Shown here in pieces: positions 30,901 through 40,779 of a stretch of DNA of 64,000 bases (its first letter is position 1; each line of letters begins with the position of its first letter). A program made the translations under genes and the position numbers. The notes below the pieces were generated by a model. That model saw only the letters and a list, made by a program, of their open reading frames with translations. It was not told the origin of the DNA and did not search any database. Source of the DNA: Curvularia sp. ZM96 (Eukaryota; Ascomycota; Dothideomycetes; Pleosporales; Pleosporaceae); the NCBI GenBank assembly GCA_022457065.1, contig JAJGBQ010000008.1, forward strand, positions 806,001-870,000. The letters run 5' to 3'.

Positions 30901-32053
30901 GCACCAAGAACCACATGAATGAGCGTATTGGCATTTCTCGGGCATAATATGGATTCAGTTCAGCACCGTAGTAGTTTAGACCAAGTCCAAGGGATGATGG
31001 CCTGTTGAGAAGATTGCAAGGATTTACGAAGTAGGCCTCGATCTCTCATCTAGCATGCTATGCATATCAAACTGCGCTCCTGTGCCATCACTTACACTAA
31101 CTTGATCCGTGTTCATGATTATAGTTACTACTAGAGGCGTCCTGGAGATTCTTGCAGGTTGCTTGAAGCGGCACAAGGTCTAGAAAGTCGTGACTGCCAG
31201 GATGCGACTTTGGCAAGGAAAGCGCGTGCCGATCTGGATGAACAGTCCCAGCGTGTGACGTTTCATTTAAGTGCTGACTCGGTACAGCCCTGCAAGCACT
31301 AGCCACTGTCAGTTAGCACCGGAGACAAGACTCTGTCACCGGCACCGGCACCGCATGCGCGGACTCCGCGGACTCCGCGGATTGCGCATGCATTCGCGCC
31401 TGTGATGGAAGCGAACCAGGAGCAGTGCCCTGTCGTTGCGACGCCCACATCTCGTAACGGGGGCCGGGGGCCGGACGCAACATAGTGTGGGTCAGCATGG
31501 TACGATCAGGGGACGACCGTAAGCATTTTGGAGGATCATACGGCGCGGTAGGAGGCTCCACCACAGCGACCACGGCGCAACCATTAAGCGCTTGGTGGTA
31601 AGCAGCTTACACCTCAGCGAGCGGAGAGGTTTGCCGGCCCATCCAGCGATAACAGCAGTGTCATACTACTCGACCGTAATATGTTAGTCTGCACAGATCA
31701 TTCGCATAACCTCGCGTCTGTGAAGAACTCTAGAAGAGAGGACAGTGGACGATACACCGATCCATCGCTTCCGCTGATGGCGATAACAGGCTGCAAAGGC
31801 ATGCAATCAGCCCTCTAACCGTGGGGCTGGGGAGGCTTGCGTGAACCTGCCCCTGCATACGCGACTGCCTGTGCAAGATCCCTGACCCTGAACGTAATCA
31901 CCGTGCACCCTTGGATACGAAGTAAGTCGTCCTACGAGTCATTGCATGCCGGACCAGGCGGCAACGTCGCTTGCTGCCAACGTAATGCCGAGCGCCTAGC
32001 ACGCGTCTCAGAAAGATCGTCGCATAGTGACGAATTCCTGCATACAGTAGTTA

Positions 32054-33908
32054 ACGTGTTCCACGGGCGAGCGCCGCACACGGGCGAGCGCCGCACCCCA
32101 CCAAACTTGCACAACTCTATAAGTGTGTAGCTCCACCACATATAGATAATTTTAATAGACATTAAGATAGTAGATTAGTTACTATCTAGAGTATCTTTCT
32201 TACATGTACGCGAGTTATGGCCAGTCTCTTTACACTTGCTACAGCGCGTTAGAGCCCGGCGACTAATACCTAATCGCTCCCCACCCTGACGCTCCTCACA
32301 AGCAATCTGCTCATCAGCCTCGCGTTGAGCGAGTATATCCTCTCCAGCTCCCTTTGTAAGGACTCCTTGCTTCTGTATCCGCTTCTTCTTACGCCGTCTA
32401 CGCTCTGATACTGCTGTATTAGCTCTTTCAAGGCTGGCGATCCGATCGCGCATTAGCTCAGCCGAGAGCATTATAACCTCAGCGCCCTTCTTAAGCTGGT
32501 CAATCGCCGCGATGATTGAAGCTGGCGACGAGCCCTGATGCCGCTGAACGCGATCACGTATCAGTGTTGATTGAGCTTCAAGCTCGCGTACGTTGCTTGG
32601 TGTACGAGCCTGCCAGAGAGCTTCTGCTAGAATAGCTGGCGGAGTAGGCGTACGCAGCTGTACATCAAGCTTTGAAAGAACAGCGTCTTGTTGAAGAGGA
32701 ACAAGGCCTGCGCCTCGAAAAGCTGAGCAGATATTGGCTGACGTAAAGGATTGATCAAAGGCTGCCTTAAACGCTGGCAGAAACTCGAGCTTAGTGATAT
32801 GGTTGATATGGTTGCGTATTAGGCTCTCTACCTCACGGCTATACGCGCGCTTTAATGGCGAGAAGCAGCCTACGTCAAGAGGCTGAAGTAGGTGAGACGA
32901 GTGAGGCGGCATACAGAGCGTGTAGATATTGTTCTCCTTACAGAGCTCCTGAAACGCAAGAGAGTTGTGACTCTCATGGCCGTCAAGAATAAGCAGGCGA
33001 CGTGCTCCAACTACCTTACCATCTGTATGCTTGATAAAGTGCTTCAGCCACTCAACTCCTAGCTCATTAGTCGTCCAGCCGTTATCGCTAACTGCAATCG
33101 CCCAGTCGCGTGGGATCTCTGCCTCCTCGTACCAGGCAGATAGGTGATGCTGGCCAGTAAAGATAAGAAACGGCGGGATAGCCCAACCAGCTGCGTTGAT
33201 CCCAGCGATAAACGTCACCCACTCTCGGCCACCTGGCTGAATAGTCTTTGGCCGGCCTCTTCTCTCTGATGCTGTAACGACAAGCTGAGTGGTGATCTTG
33301 CCCATTGAGAAGCCAGCTTCGTCAAAGTTGTAGACGTCCTCGTCACAGATGCCGTACTTGGCCTTAGTCTGCTCTACAAGCTTAAACCAACTCTTGATCA
33401 AGACTGGATCTTCACATAGAGCTCTCTGCCTATCGTATGTCCGATTAAAACGCGTCGTAAGACTGTCTGTACGTTTGACGAAGGTAGACGGCCAGTTAAC
33501 TCCAACGCGTCCTCCACCACGCGCAGCCAACAGCCTATCGGCCATATCGCGCACGGCTGCATACGTAGGCGCGAATCCACGCTGATCTAGATTAAGTATG
33601 TGGCTCACAATCACCTCTTCTTCTAGCTGGGTCAGCTTCTTTGAGTTGGGTTGGCAATCGCGTCGCGCAGGGACACCAGCGCGTCGGCGGCGGATCGTTC
33701 GTTCAGACACGCTATAGATAGCAGCAGCACTCCGATTGCTTAGAATTTGGTTAGAATCAATTGAGGAGATAGCAAGCTGGATATCTGATTCATTTGAAGC
33801 TAATACAGTAGCGCTGCGTTGAGCCATTGTATGATAAGATAGGAGAGGTGTGCAAGTTTGGTGGGGTGCGGCGCTCGCCCGTGTGCGGCGCTCGCCCGTG
33901 GAACACGT
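32054..33908 (-). mobile_element. Complete Pogo/Fot1-type DNA transposon (element 2)
   Basis: A 1855-bp element flanked by TA (32052-32053 and 33909-33910), with matching terminal inverted repeats of about 58 bp. Each contains the 17-bp unit CACGGGCGAGCGCCGCA twice in tandem and ends inward with CCCCACCAAACTTGCAC. It encodes one intact transposase on the minus strand. The overall design is the same as element 1 (ACGT start, two 17-mers, CCCCACC), though the 17-mers differ in sequence. Confidence 0.93.
32175..33827 (-). CDS. DDE superfamily transposase (Pogo/Fot1 type)
   Basis: The open frame reaches 33944, but that extension would cross the terminal repeat. The start is therefore ATG 33827 (MAQRSATVLASNESD), giving 550 residues. 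It has an N-terminal HTH (ISSIDSNQILSNRSAAAIYS to TIRRRRAG), a CENP-B-type HTH (LTQLEEEVIVSHILNLDQRG) and a DDE_1 core with YNFDEAGFSMG, LILDGHESH and QPLDVGCFSPLKRAY. A basic coiled tail (SERRRRKKKRIQKQG) follows, then a C-terminal zinc knuckle CSKCKETGHNSRTC. The core is clearly homologous, at roughly half identity by eye, to the transposase at 10426-12063. It is intact, so the element may be autonomous. Confidence 0.95.
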   Translation of the reverse strand: MAQRSATVLASNESDIQLAISSIDSNQILSNRSAAAIYSVSERTIRRRRAGVPARRDCQPNSKKLTQLEEEVIVSHILNLDQRGFAPTYAAVRDMADRLLAARGGGRVGVNWPSTFVKRTDSLTTRFNRTYDRQRALCEDPVLIKSWFKLVEQTKAKYGICDEDVYNFDEAGFSMGKITTQLVVTASERRGRPKTIQPGGREWVTFIAGINAAGWAIPPFLIFTGQHHLSAWYEEAEIPRDWAIAVSDNGWTTNELGVEWLKHFIKHTDGKVVGARRLLILDGHESHNSLAFQELCKENNIYTLCMPPHSSHLLQPLDVGCFSPLKRAYSREVESLIRNHINHITKLEFLPAFKAAFDQSFTSANICSAFRGAGLVPLQQDAVLSKLDVQLRTPTPPAILAEALWQARTPSNVRELEAQSTLIRDRVQRHQGSSPASIIAAIDQLKKGAEVIMLSAELMRDRIASLERANTAVSERRRRKKKRIQKQGVLTKGAGEDILAQREADEQIACEERQGGERLGISRRALTRCSKCKETGHNSRTCKKDTLDSN

Positions 33909-34319
33909 TATACGAAGTAGAAAATGAGCAAAAGTTCTCGGCATGAATGGCGTCGTACGGTGCGGCCTCGAGGACCAACGCTAACACAGCGTGTTGGAAG
34001 CTTGCATCCGCTCTCTTGCGGTGCGGCTAACATGTGATCGCTAAACAATGGCCTGCCGCTGGCGCAAGCAGATATGTACACTCCGTAAGAAGCTTCACGC
34101 TTAGTACCCCTATTGGTAGGTCCCTTATCGTCTACAATGACGCCAAAGAGAAATTGACTATTTCGAAGCTCGGTAAACAGTATCAAGGCGCGTAGTTTGC
34201 CCATTATTGAGCAGACATTGACTGAGCAGGGTCCTGCTCAACAATCACGTGACTATGACACAGTCGAAGGATTGCGGCGCAGTCTTGTTATGGCATGTCT
34301 TTGTAACTCAAAACAGAGA

Positions 34320-34620
34320 ACGCATGCATGGTCTCAAAGGTCAAGCTTTCCCAAAGGAGCCAGAATTCATAGTCAGGGATGTGTTTTCTATCTCTCTGAA
34401 ACTCAATCATAAGGAAGCCGCAAAGGTTCTATTAGAACCGCTAAAGCAGATTCTAATGAGATACAACCTCTTGAAAACGTGCATGATGCACCAAAACCAG
34501 TCACTGGCTATGGATTTAGTATATGAAGATTCGATACCGAGTGAGATTAATGAAAAGGTTCAAGACCAGAGTAATAAGGTCTTTTTCGATCTCTTCCACC
34601 TGGCAACAACGAGTAGCAGT
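34320..34620 (+). pseudogene. Unidentified coding fragment
   Basis: An open frame with protein-like composition (FPKEPEFIVRDVFSISLKLN, EAAKVLLEPLKQILMRYNLL, DSIPSEINEKVQDQSNKVF). It is enclosed between a family A core and MITE M1 and runs into the MITE. No family is recognised; it is probably a stranded exon of a lost gene. Confidence 0.35.
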
Positions 34621-34625
34621 GGTTA

Positions 34626-34903
34626 CACTCTCATGCACTTGCAGCTTCCGCTTTGCACACGCGGCTCAGTTGTCATCTCGCACGGGTCATCGATTCGCCC
34701 AGTATACGCTTGCTCAGAAGAGGGTTAGACTCCATAGATATCTCACTTTGATTGGCCCGAGTATTAGGGAGAAGATTGACTCATGGCATTGCTGACAAGA
34801 GCTAGCACTATTCAGGCAAGATCACCATTAAACGAGGGACGCTTAGCATGAGAGCAAAATCTATCTGCTTACAGAAACCGGAAGTTGCAGGTGCATGAGA
34901 GTG
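34626..34903 (+). mobile_element. MITE family M1, copy 2 (278 bp)
   Basis: Starts CACTCTCATGCACTTGCAGC after TA and ends GTGCATGAGAGTG before TA (34904-34905). It has the same length as copy 1, in opposite orientation by interior sequence. The interior GATTGGCCCGAGTATTAGGG is shared with copy 3 (GATTGGCCTGAGCGTCTG). Confidence 0.9.
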
Positions 34904-36515
34904 TACTCCGCCGAGACCTATTATTCACTCAGCTTCACTCAGTTCCCACGCTGTATGCAACACGCATGAAGATACACAAATATAACTGTGCTTGTTATAG
35001 TTCACAGCGAGCTAGAGATACAATGTATGAGAGCGTTTTGTCGTGTCGTTCTTGCCGTTAACAGGACTGAAGGCGTTTTTGTTCATGGGCGTTGTTGCGT
35101 ACATATAGCGAGCACCTTAGCTAGAGCTCAAGGATAGCTTGCCTAAGGATGTCGTATATTCTCTTCAAACGGGATTTGACACCCTGGCTAGTCCAACAGG
35201 TAAGTTTGTGACCCACAGCTCCCGCTGGTAGCATATGCTTATAACGTACTCGTGATTGCACCTTCCATAATAATGACCCGATTGCATCCTAGGAAAAACT
35301 TCAGGATCTAGCGCAACCGGTTCCACTGAGGCTAAGACGTCTCCATCGTAGGGCGGCGCTTCCTCTGGCGTGGGCGCGTCAGACCGGTCAAACCGGTTTG
35401 GGTAATAATGTCTAACTGGATTAAATCGACACAGCACAATGACTATGCACATATCTAGAGACAAAGTTGAGGAGATCTACAAAAGAATTGTAAGTGGTCG
35501 CTAGGCGTTGTTGGTGGGAATCTAGAATGAAAAGCATATGCTGCGATGCGAGGCGATTCCATCGGTTTGACAGAGATCATCGGCTACTATCTATATACAA
35601 GACTGTAGCTGACTGGTGGCTACAAAATTGTATACAGACCATCACCTCTGACTGAGCTCTGTCAGCTGCTTATTCTGAGTCTCATATCCTGTTTGTGACG
35701 CGCCTGCGAAGATGAGTGCATGAACTGGCTGTATAACACAACTTGCTACTAGCAGCTTGCATCGTTTTTAGAGTCGTCTTCAGTATGCGACGCGACATCG
35801 ACACCAACACCGCAGACCAGGGTCGTATAGAGGACCCCAAAGTTCGTCGTGGTAGCCACCCCAGTGCGTGGATGTGTCTATGACCGTCGACACAAGCACG
35901 TCGATACAGGCACTATCCTCGACTGTAGCTTTCGGAATGGCGCTCTGCTAGCCGCTGGTACCGATATTGAGATCATTCCAATGCCGTGTAGAATCCTGGA
36001 GGCAAAGATGCACTAGCGATAGAGTAATAAAAGATCGATCACGATATGTATCGCACTTTCCCTAGAGGTTTGGCGCACGATAGTTCGCATTGGCAATTGA
36101 GGCGAGGGTGATCTTCATAGTGCTGCGAGATGTATGATGTGACGTGCATGCCTCCACGACCGATATCCCGGTGTTCTGGAACTTTTCAGTAACTAATTTG
36201 GAAGCTTTAGGGAGAATTTTGCGACCCAAGCGAGCCAATTGACAGATTTTGTACACTAGGATGTCCGTCATAGAGGGATGTAGGTTAGAGGGTGACTGTG
36301 GCATCCCATCACGCTAGTTGCCCCGTCACACAGGGATAACCGTTACGAGGCATATTCTTTTACTGGTCTGTTTAATTCTAATATACTTGGTCTTATTCTA
36401 TCCCACTATATGAGACTATTCATAAGGCTATTCTATAACTAAAGTTAGCTGTTCTCAGTAAAAACACGCAGGAATAGGACTCTGTTGTGTGCTCGTGAGA
36501 TTGCCTCTCTCAACT

Positions 36516-37532
36516 TCATAGCTTAGACGAGTTAGTTGATAATTCGATATCCAGGGCCGCTTTAAGGCTGCCTTCAGTAAAAGGGTCTTCTGCCGCAGCT
36601 AGTAAAGCCCTGACTGCATGCGCTCTTCGATCCTCTGCTTCCATTCTTTTCCGGCTTTGATCTGCTGCGCTAGCAACATCTTCTTTAAGATCTAGTAGGG
36701 TGGGAGGCCGGTCGGCGCTTAACATATTGTAAAGATGGAGCCATTCTGGGCTGTGCATGGCGTTGTGAGTTAAACATCCCTGCTCATGGTGTCTCGTTCC
36801 ACACCCCCATCCCCCTTCGAAGAGGACTGGAAACAAGGATTTATACACGTTCTCTGTGTCACTCGCGATACGCTCTGGATTGGCTTCTTCCCATAATGAC
36901 CAGTCAACGAAAATGACGTCGGGCATTGACGCCGTCTGCCTGCCTGGATAGCGGAGCATGAAGTTCTCGCGGTTATAATCTGAACGAACCATAGTACATT
37001 TCTCATGTAGAAAAAAGCATGCTTTAATGACCTGATCAACCATATGGAAGGCCAGTTCCTCGACAATGGGTAGCTGCTTTGCTTTGCTAGTCGAGTAGAG
37101 TTTCTCTAATGTCAGACCAGACGTGACAGGCTCCATACTATACCATGGCGTTTCCGACGCGCTGTAACTTAGTAGCCTAACAAAATTGTGGTGGACATGT
37201 TCTTCCATGCCAGACCAAATCTTCTCCATAGCCATAATATCTTTGATGATATAGCTAGCACCGGCTTTGATACCGGACGGACATGACGGGTTGCAAATCT
37301 TGACAGCCTGTACCTTTTCAAGGCCTCTTGCACTATCGTAACTCGACTGATCACTTGCTAGACGAGACCGCTCAGCCAAAAAATCAGATCTAAGAAGCGC
37401 ATAAAAGACAATGCCAAAGAAGCCGATCCCAGCAGCATCTATAAGTTCGAAGCGGTCTTCCAATCTCTCCTCATGGGTATCCTGGTGGCTGCTCAGGGCA
37501 AAGACTGCACGATCCATTGCTGTAGCCTTCAT
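36516..37532 (-). CDS. Protein-kinase-like protein (probable pseudokinase)
   Basis: A 338-residue single-exon frame from ATG 37532. Kinase landmarks are a glycine-rich stretch AAGIGFFGIVFYAL (residues 33-46), the VAIK-like lysine K78 in VQAVKICNP, and a catalytic-loop equivalent VRSDYNREN with D185 and N190 at the canonical five-residue spacing. Asp210 is in FVDWSLWEE where DFG is expected. The HRD histidine-arginine pair and the DFG glycine are altered, so activity may be reduced or lost. The C-terminal lobe is short and ends with a helical tail rich in Ala/Glu. It lies next to the terpene synthase gene and is transcribed in the same direction. It could be a passenger or a regulator. Confidence 0.75.
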   Translation of the reverse strand: MKATAMDRAVFALSSHQDTHEERLEDRFELIDAAGIGFFGIVFYALLRSDFLAERSRLASDQSSYDSARGLEKVQAVKICNPSCPSGIKAGASYIIKDIMAMEKIWSGMEEHVHHNFVRLLSYSASETPWYSMEPVTSGLTLEKLYSTSKAKQLPIVEELAFHMVDQVIKACFFLHEKCTMVRSDYNRENFMLRYPGRQTASMPDVIFVDWSLWEEANPERIASDTENVYKSLFPVLFEGGWGCGTRHHEQGCLTHNAMHSPEWLHLYNMLSADRPPTLLDLKEDVASAADQSRKRMEAEDRRAHAVRALLAAAEDPFTEGSLKAALDIELSTNSSKL

Positions 37533-38151
37533 TTTGAGAGCGTTACAATACCCACTTCAAATGTCCTATGTGCTAGTAAAGCAGAGAGATGCAACGCTTG
37601 CCAATACTATTATGTAGAACAATAGTGATAGCAGCTTACGGACGTCGTAGTAGTGTAGCTTCGAAGTATCCAAACTCCAAACGACTTCAGAGAGTGGGAG
37701 ATAGGAAATTCGGGGCACAGTGGTTATAATAGGATATCGTTGAATTCAGCCATGTCATCTAGTCAGCTTCGCAGGTATGCCTACACCGTCAGCATAAGCG
37801 TCATACAAACAAGTCGTCACGTAAAATCGACAGTTTCAGATGCGTATTCGCTCGGACCAATAACCGTATGGAAGCGATAGCATATAACCCACGAAACAAA
37901 ACGGCTGGGCGGATTCCAGTCGACCTTCTGGAAAAAGGAGACCCAGAGACATTCACAAACACCAAAATATGCATGGCCACATCGAATGAAAGCCATAGTT
38001 CTCTTGGTTATGTTAAATAGAAAGCGGAGGACTATATAAGGATATGGATCAGAGAAGATAAATCGCACGCAGTCTCCGAGGTGTTTTGCTAACACAGCCC
38101 CTGTTAAATCCGAGCATTTTCTTCGTTCCTTATTTGGGACCCGAGCATTTC
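37533..38151. other. Intergenic
   Basis: No gene or repeat recognised between the kinase-like and terpene synthase genes. Confidence 0.5.
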
Positions 38152-39476
38152 TCACGGTGCGACAGAAGATCTCCCTCGCTTCTCGCTTGTGCGAATGGTC
38201 TCTGCAGTCTCCGGAAAAGCTTCGGCCATGCGCTCGAGCACGCTTTCTGTATACTCCGCCCATTCCTGCTGACACCTAGCACAAAGGGAAACTCCGCCAA
38301 AAGTATGATCCTGTGGTGCACCATAGCTTTCCCGATATTCGCATTCAGAGCACAAGGTTTGGTCAGCTTTTTCCAGCATTGCCGCAAGGCCACTGAATAA
38401 CAATAACTCCTCTCGCGCAAGCACAAGGCGATACTGCTCGAAGCTCTGCTCTTTCATACCCTCCTGCTCATCAAGCCTATTCCATAGCTTGATGTTTCTC
38501 CGTGTCTGCGCGATGACATTCTTTGTGTCGGGTTTGCCTAGGGTAAGGCCATCCTCTACGAAGCGGTATCGTCGCATCATCATATGAATTGGGCCACCAA
38601 ACATGCGGATGAAGTTGATGACGCACTTCATCTCGGGCTTTCTCGCCCACGCTACGTCTAACGCCCAGAGTGCCTCGCGGCATTTGTGAAAGGCTAACAC
38701 GCGCTTGTTTTCAGGGACATATGCAAATGTACTGTTGACCTCTCCCTCGGAACGGTGTTTAAAGTAGGCTACCGCGTCGTACATTGTGTTACCCATTTCA
38801 GCCATGATGTCAAATTGTTTGTTGGTGAACCAGATATGGTCAATGTCGTTACAAGCCAGAGCAGCACCAATGGTGAAGCGGGCGAGTGCATCAGTATCCC
38901 GCATGCGGAAGAATTGCCAAGGGCTCTTAGACAGGGCGTTGCTGTAACGACGGAATAGCATAGTGTTCGTCTGTTGGCTTGACTTTTGCGAAGACATCAA
39001 TATAAAACAGCGGTACTCGCGGCACATCTCGGCACTGACAAAGAGAAAAGGTTAGCGAGGGAAAGTTTTGAAGGTCGAGAGTGCTTAAAATTGGAGACGC
39101 ACTGGCCTACTGTTTCGCCACATAATGTGTTCAGCACTTCATTCAGGCTGTAACCCAAAATCCTGTCATCGTTGACCACATCCATAAGGCTTCCGCGAAA
39201 TTCTGCGATGATACCTATGATGATAGTGCGCATGAAAGCAACATATCGCGGCCAGTTGGTGTATTCAGGGATGACACAGCGAGCGTATTCCCAAGCCGTC
39301 GCGAAAACCTCCTCTTTGGCCCCGAATGGAAGATCGACATCCTCCAGGTCATTCGCAATGTCAGGCGGGTAGTACCAGCGCTCGTTAACAACGAACTTTT
39401 CGTTAATTTCGTCATGAAAGTGTGGGTTTGGGCTTTGGCCATTCTTTGAAAAAGCGTTTTGGTTCCCTTGAGTCAT
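38152..39476 (-). CDS. BcABA3-type sesquiterpene synthase, two exons (418 aa)
   Basis: The start is ATG 39476. Exon 1 is 39103-39476. The intron is 39035-39102 (GTGCGT...TTTGTCAG, phase 2). Exon 2 is 38152-39034. The junction reconstructs GETVGHAEMCREY, as expected for the family. Conserved segments include WYYPPDIANDL, CVIPEYTNWPRYVAFMR, IIAEFRG, FFRMRDTDALARFTIGAALA, NSTFAYVPENKR, INFIRMFGGPIHMMMRRYRF and CSECEYRESYGA. It is colinear and similar in length to Botrytis cinerea BcABA3, which makes alpha-ionylideneethane from farnesyl diphosphate in abscisic acid biosynthesis. This enzyme class lacks the classic DDxxD signature, and none is seen here. The product could be an ABA precursor or another sesquiterpene. 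The two nearby P450 genes support a secondary-metabolite role. Confidence 0.88.
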
Positions 39477-39607
39477 GGTATGGTGGATAGGTTAGTCGTC
39501 TCAGCTAATGAGTGCTGCAACAACACTGCAGAAGACCAGTCACCTTTATATGAGGTTACAGATCTGCTAAGGCTGTTGTTTTGGCAGCACATAGTCCTGT
39601 TAGTGTA

Positions 39608-39842
39608 AACCCTCATGCACTTGCAGCTTCCACCTTGCGCACATAGACTAGTTGTCATCCCATGTGCGACACTAACCTGCCTGATATACGCCTGTCCGAA
39701 AGAGGTTAAACTAAGTAAATACTGTGTATTGATTGGCCTGAGCGTCTGTAAGAAAATTGACTCATTGCATCGCTGACAGACAAAGGCTTAGCATGGGATC
39801 AAAGGTCGCATGCTGACAGAAACCGAAAGCTGCATGAGAGTG
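39608..39842 (+). mobile_element. MITE family M1, copy 3 (shortened)
   Basis: The left terminus AACCCTCATGCACTTGCAGC and right terminus CTGCATGAGAGTG belong to M1. The interior is colinear with copy 2 but about 43 bp shorter, and the TA at the right is lost. Confidence 0.85.
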
Positions 39843-39855
39843 AAAAATACTGATA

Positions 39856-40049
39856 CAGGGATTAGCGATTGCGGCTTCACCCTTACACGCAGCTGCGCAA
39901 CGATTTTAAATAGCCCCACCTTCCGTACATAGCTTAGCGCGAGCAGTCAGCTGCAGAGCAATCAACATGATTGGCCAATCTTCAGTCTCATGATGACGAA
40001 ACTTTTAGAATGCTGCTTGCAGGGGTGAAGCCGCAATCGCTAATCACTG
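39856..40049 (+). mobile_element. MITE family M2 (194 bp)
   Basis: The terminal inverted repeats of about 27 bp are GATTAGCGATTGCGGCTTCA on the left and its inverse TGAAGCCGCAATCGCTAATC on the right. TA flanks both ends (39854-39855, 40050-40051). There is no coding capacity. It lies 13 bp from MITE M1 copy 3. Confidence 0.9.
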
Positions 40050-40439
40050 TAGTTGTTCCTGACAGAACCTATCATTGTTCCTATACACTCGAAGCGCGGA
40101 AAGCTGAGTTTTGTTTGACCTTCTGTTACATTCCAAGAATGCTTACGCTGTGTGTAGTATGCGATTCGAACACTAAGCAGTAATCTTTTCAACCGCGCCA
40201 CAGTTAGATAACTATGTAACGCACTAATGAGTTAACAGCGTTTTATCATAATGCATCATATATTGCATGTGTTATAAGATGAGGTTTAATTGAAGATGGT
40301 GTTCATGACCCCAAGTTGACCTCGACTCTAACTGCTAGTGTTGCCTAGACCAGGACAATAACCACAACAAGTACTTCCACTCTAAGTAACTAAGAGGATG
40401 CTAAGAGCTTGATTTCTAACTGCATCCGGGAGGGAAACT

Positions 40440-40620
40440 CGAAGGTGTCACGACCGTTGAAAAGGCTTACATCCAGAATGCTTACACCTACAGACCAGTA
40501 AGCAGTCCGGAGAAAGTGGCTGCACCGCAATCCTTCTAACCGTGCCACAGTCACGTGATCTTGTCAGTGATCAGTATGTCTTGGCGCTACTTACAAACTC
40601 AGCAGGTCGAGATGGTAAGC
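40440..40620 (-). repeat. Dispersed repeat family A, copy at 40.5 kb
   Basis: In reverse complement the copy reads GATCACGTGACTGTGGCACG, then AGAAGGATTGCGGTGCAGCC and GACTGCTTACTGGTC, matching the family core. Confidence 0.8.
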
Positions 40621-40779
40621 GGTCGTTTGAAGGGTGCAGGTAGCATACGTGCAATCATGCACGTTAACTACCGCGGCTCAAAAGGCTGTTTGGAGTGAGC
40701 CAGAAATAGCTAGTTAGAAATACCTCGGTGTAAGGCTGAATCAGCTTCTTTGTTTTGCTTTGACATTCGGTACCTCAAA

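Larger units (their letters stand above)
30318..32053. other. Repeat-rich intergenic region
   Basis: No gene accepted. It holds a possible diverged family B copy (30335-30450), the interrupted family A copy (30545-30900) and a GC-rich palindrome near 31352-31391 (GCATGCGC ... GCGCATGC). Confidence 0.5.
33909..36515. other. Gene-poor region with MITE M1 and coding fragment
   Basis: No intact gene accepted. It contains a family A core (34235-34295), a protein-like fragment (34320-34620), MITE M1 copy 2 and unassigned sequence. Short minus-strand frames at 35165-35464 and 36062-36304 are not recognisable. Confidence 0.5.
39477..40779. other. Intergenic with two MITEs and family A
   Basis: The region between the terpene synthase and the P450 is divergent in transcription. 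It is occupied by MITE M1 copy 3, MITE M2 and a family A copy. No gene seen. Confidence 0.6.

Noticed and set aside
33828..33944. Longer N-terminus of transposase 2
   Set aside because: The extension crosses the terminal inverted repeat and includes its translated 17-mers; ATG 33827 is more sensible.
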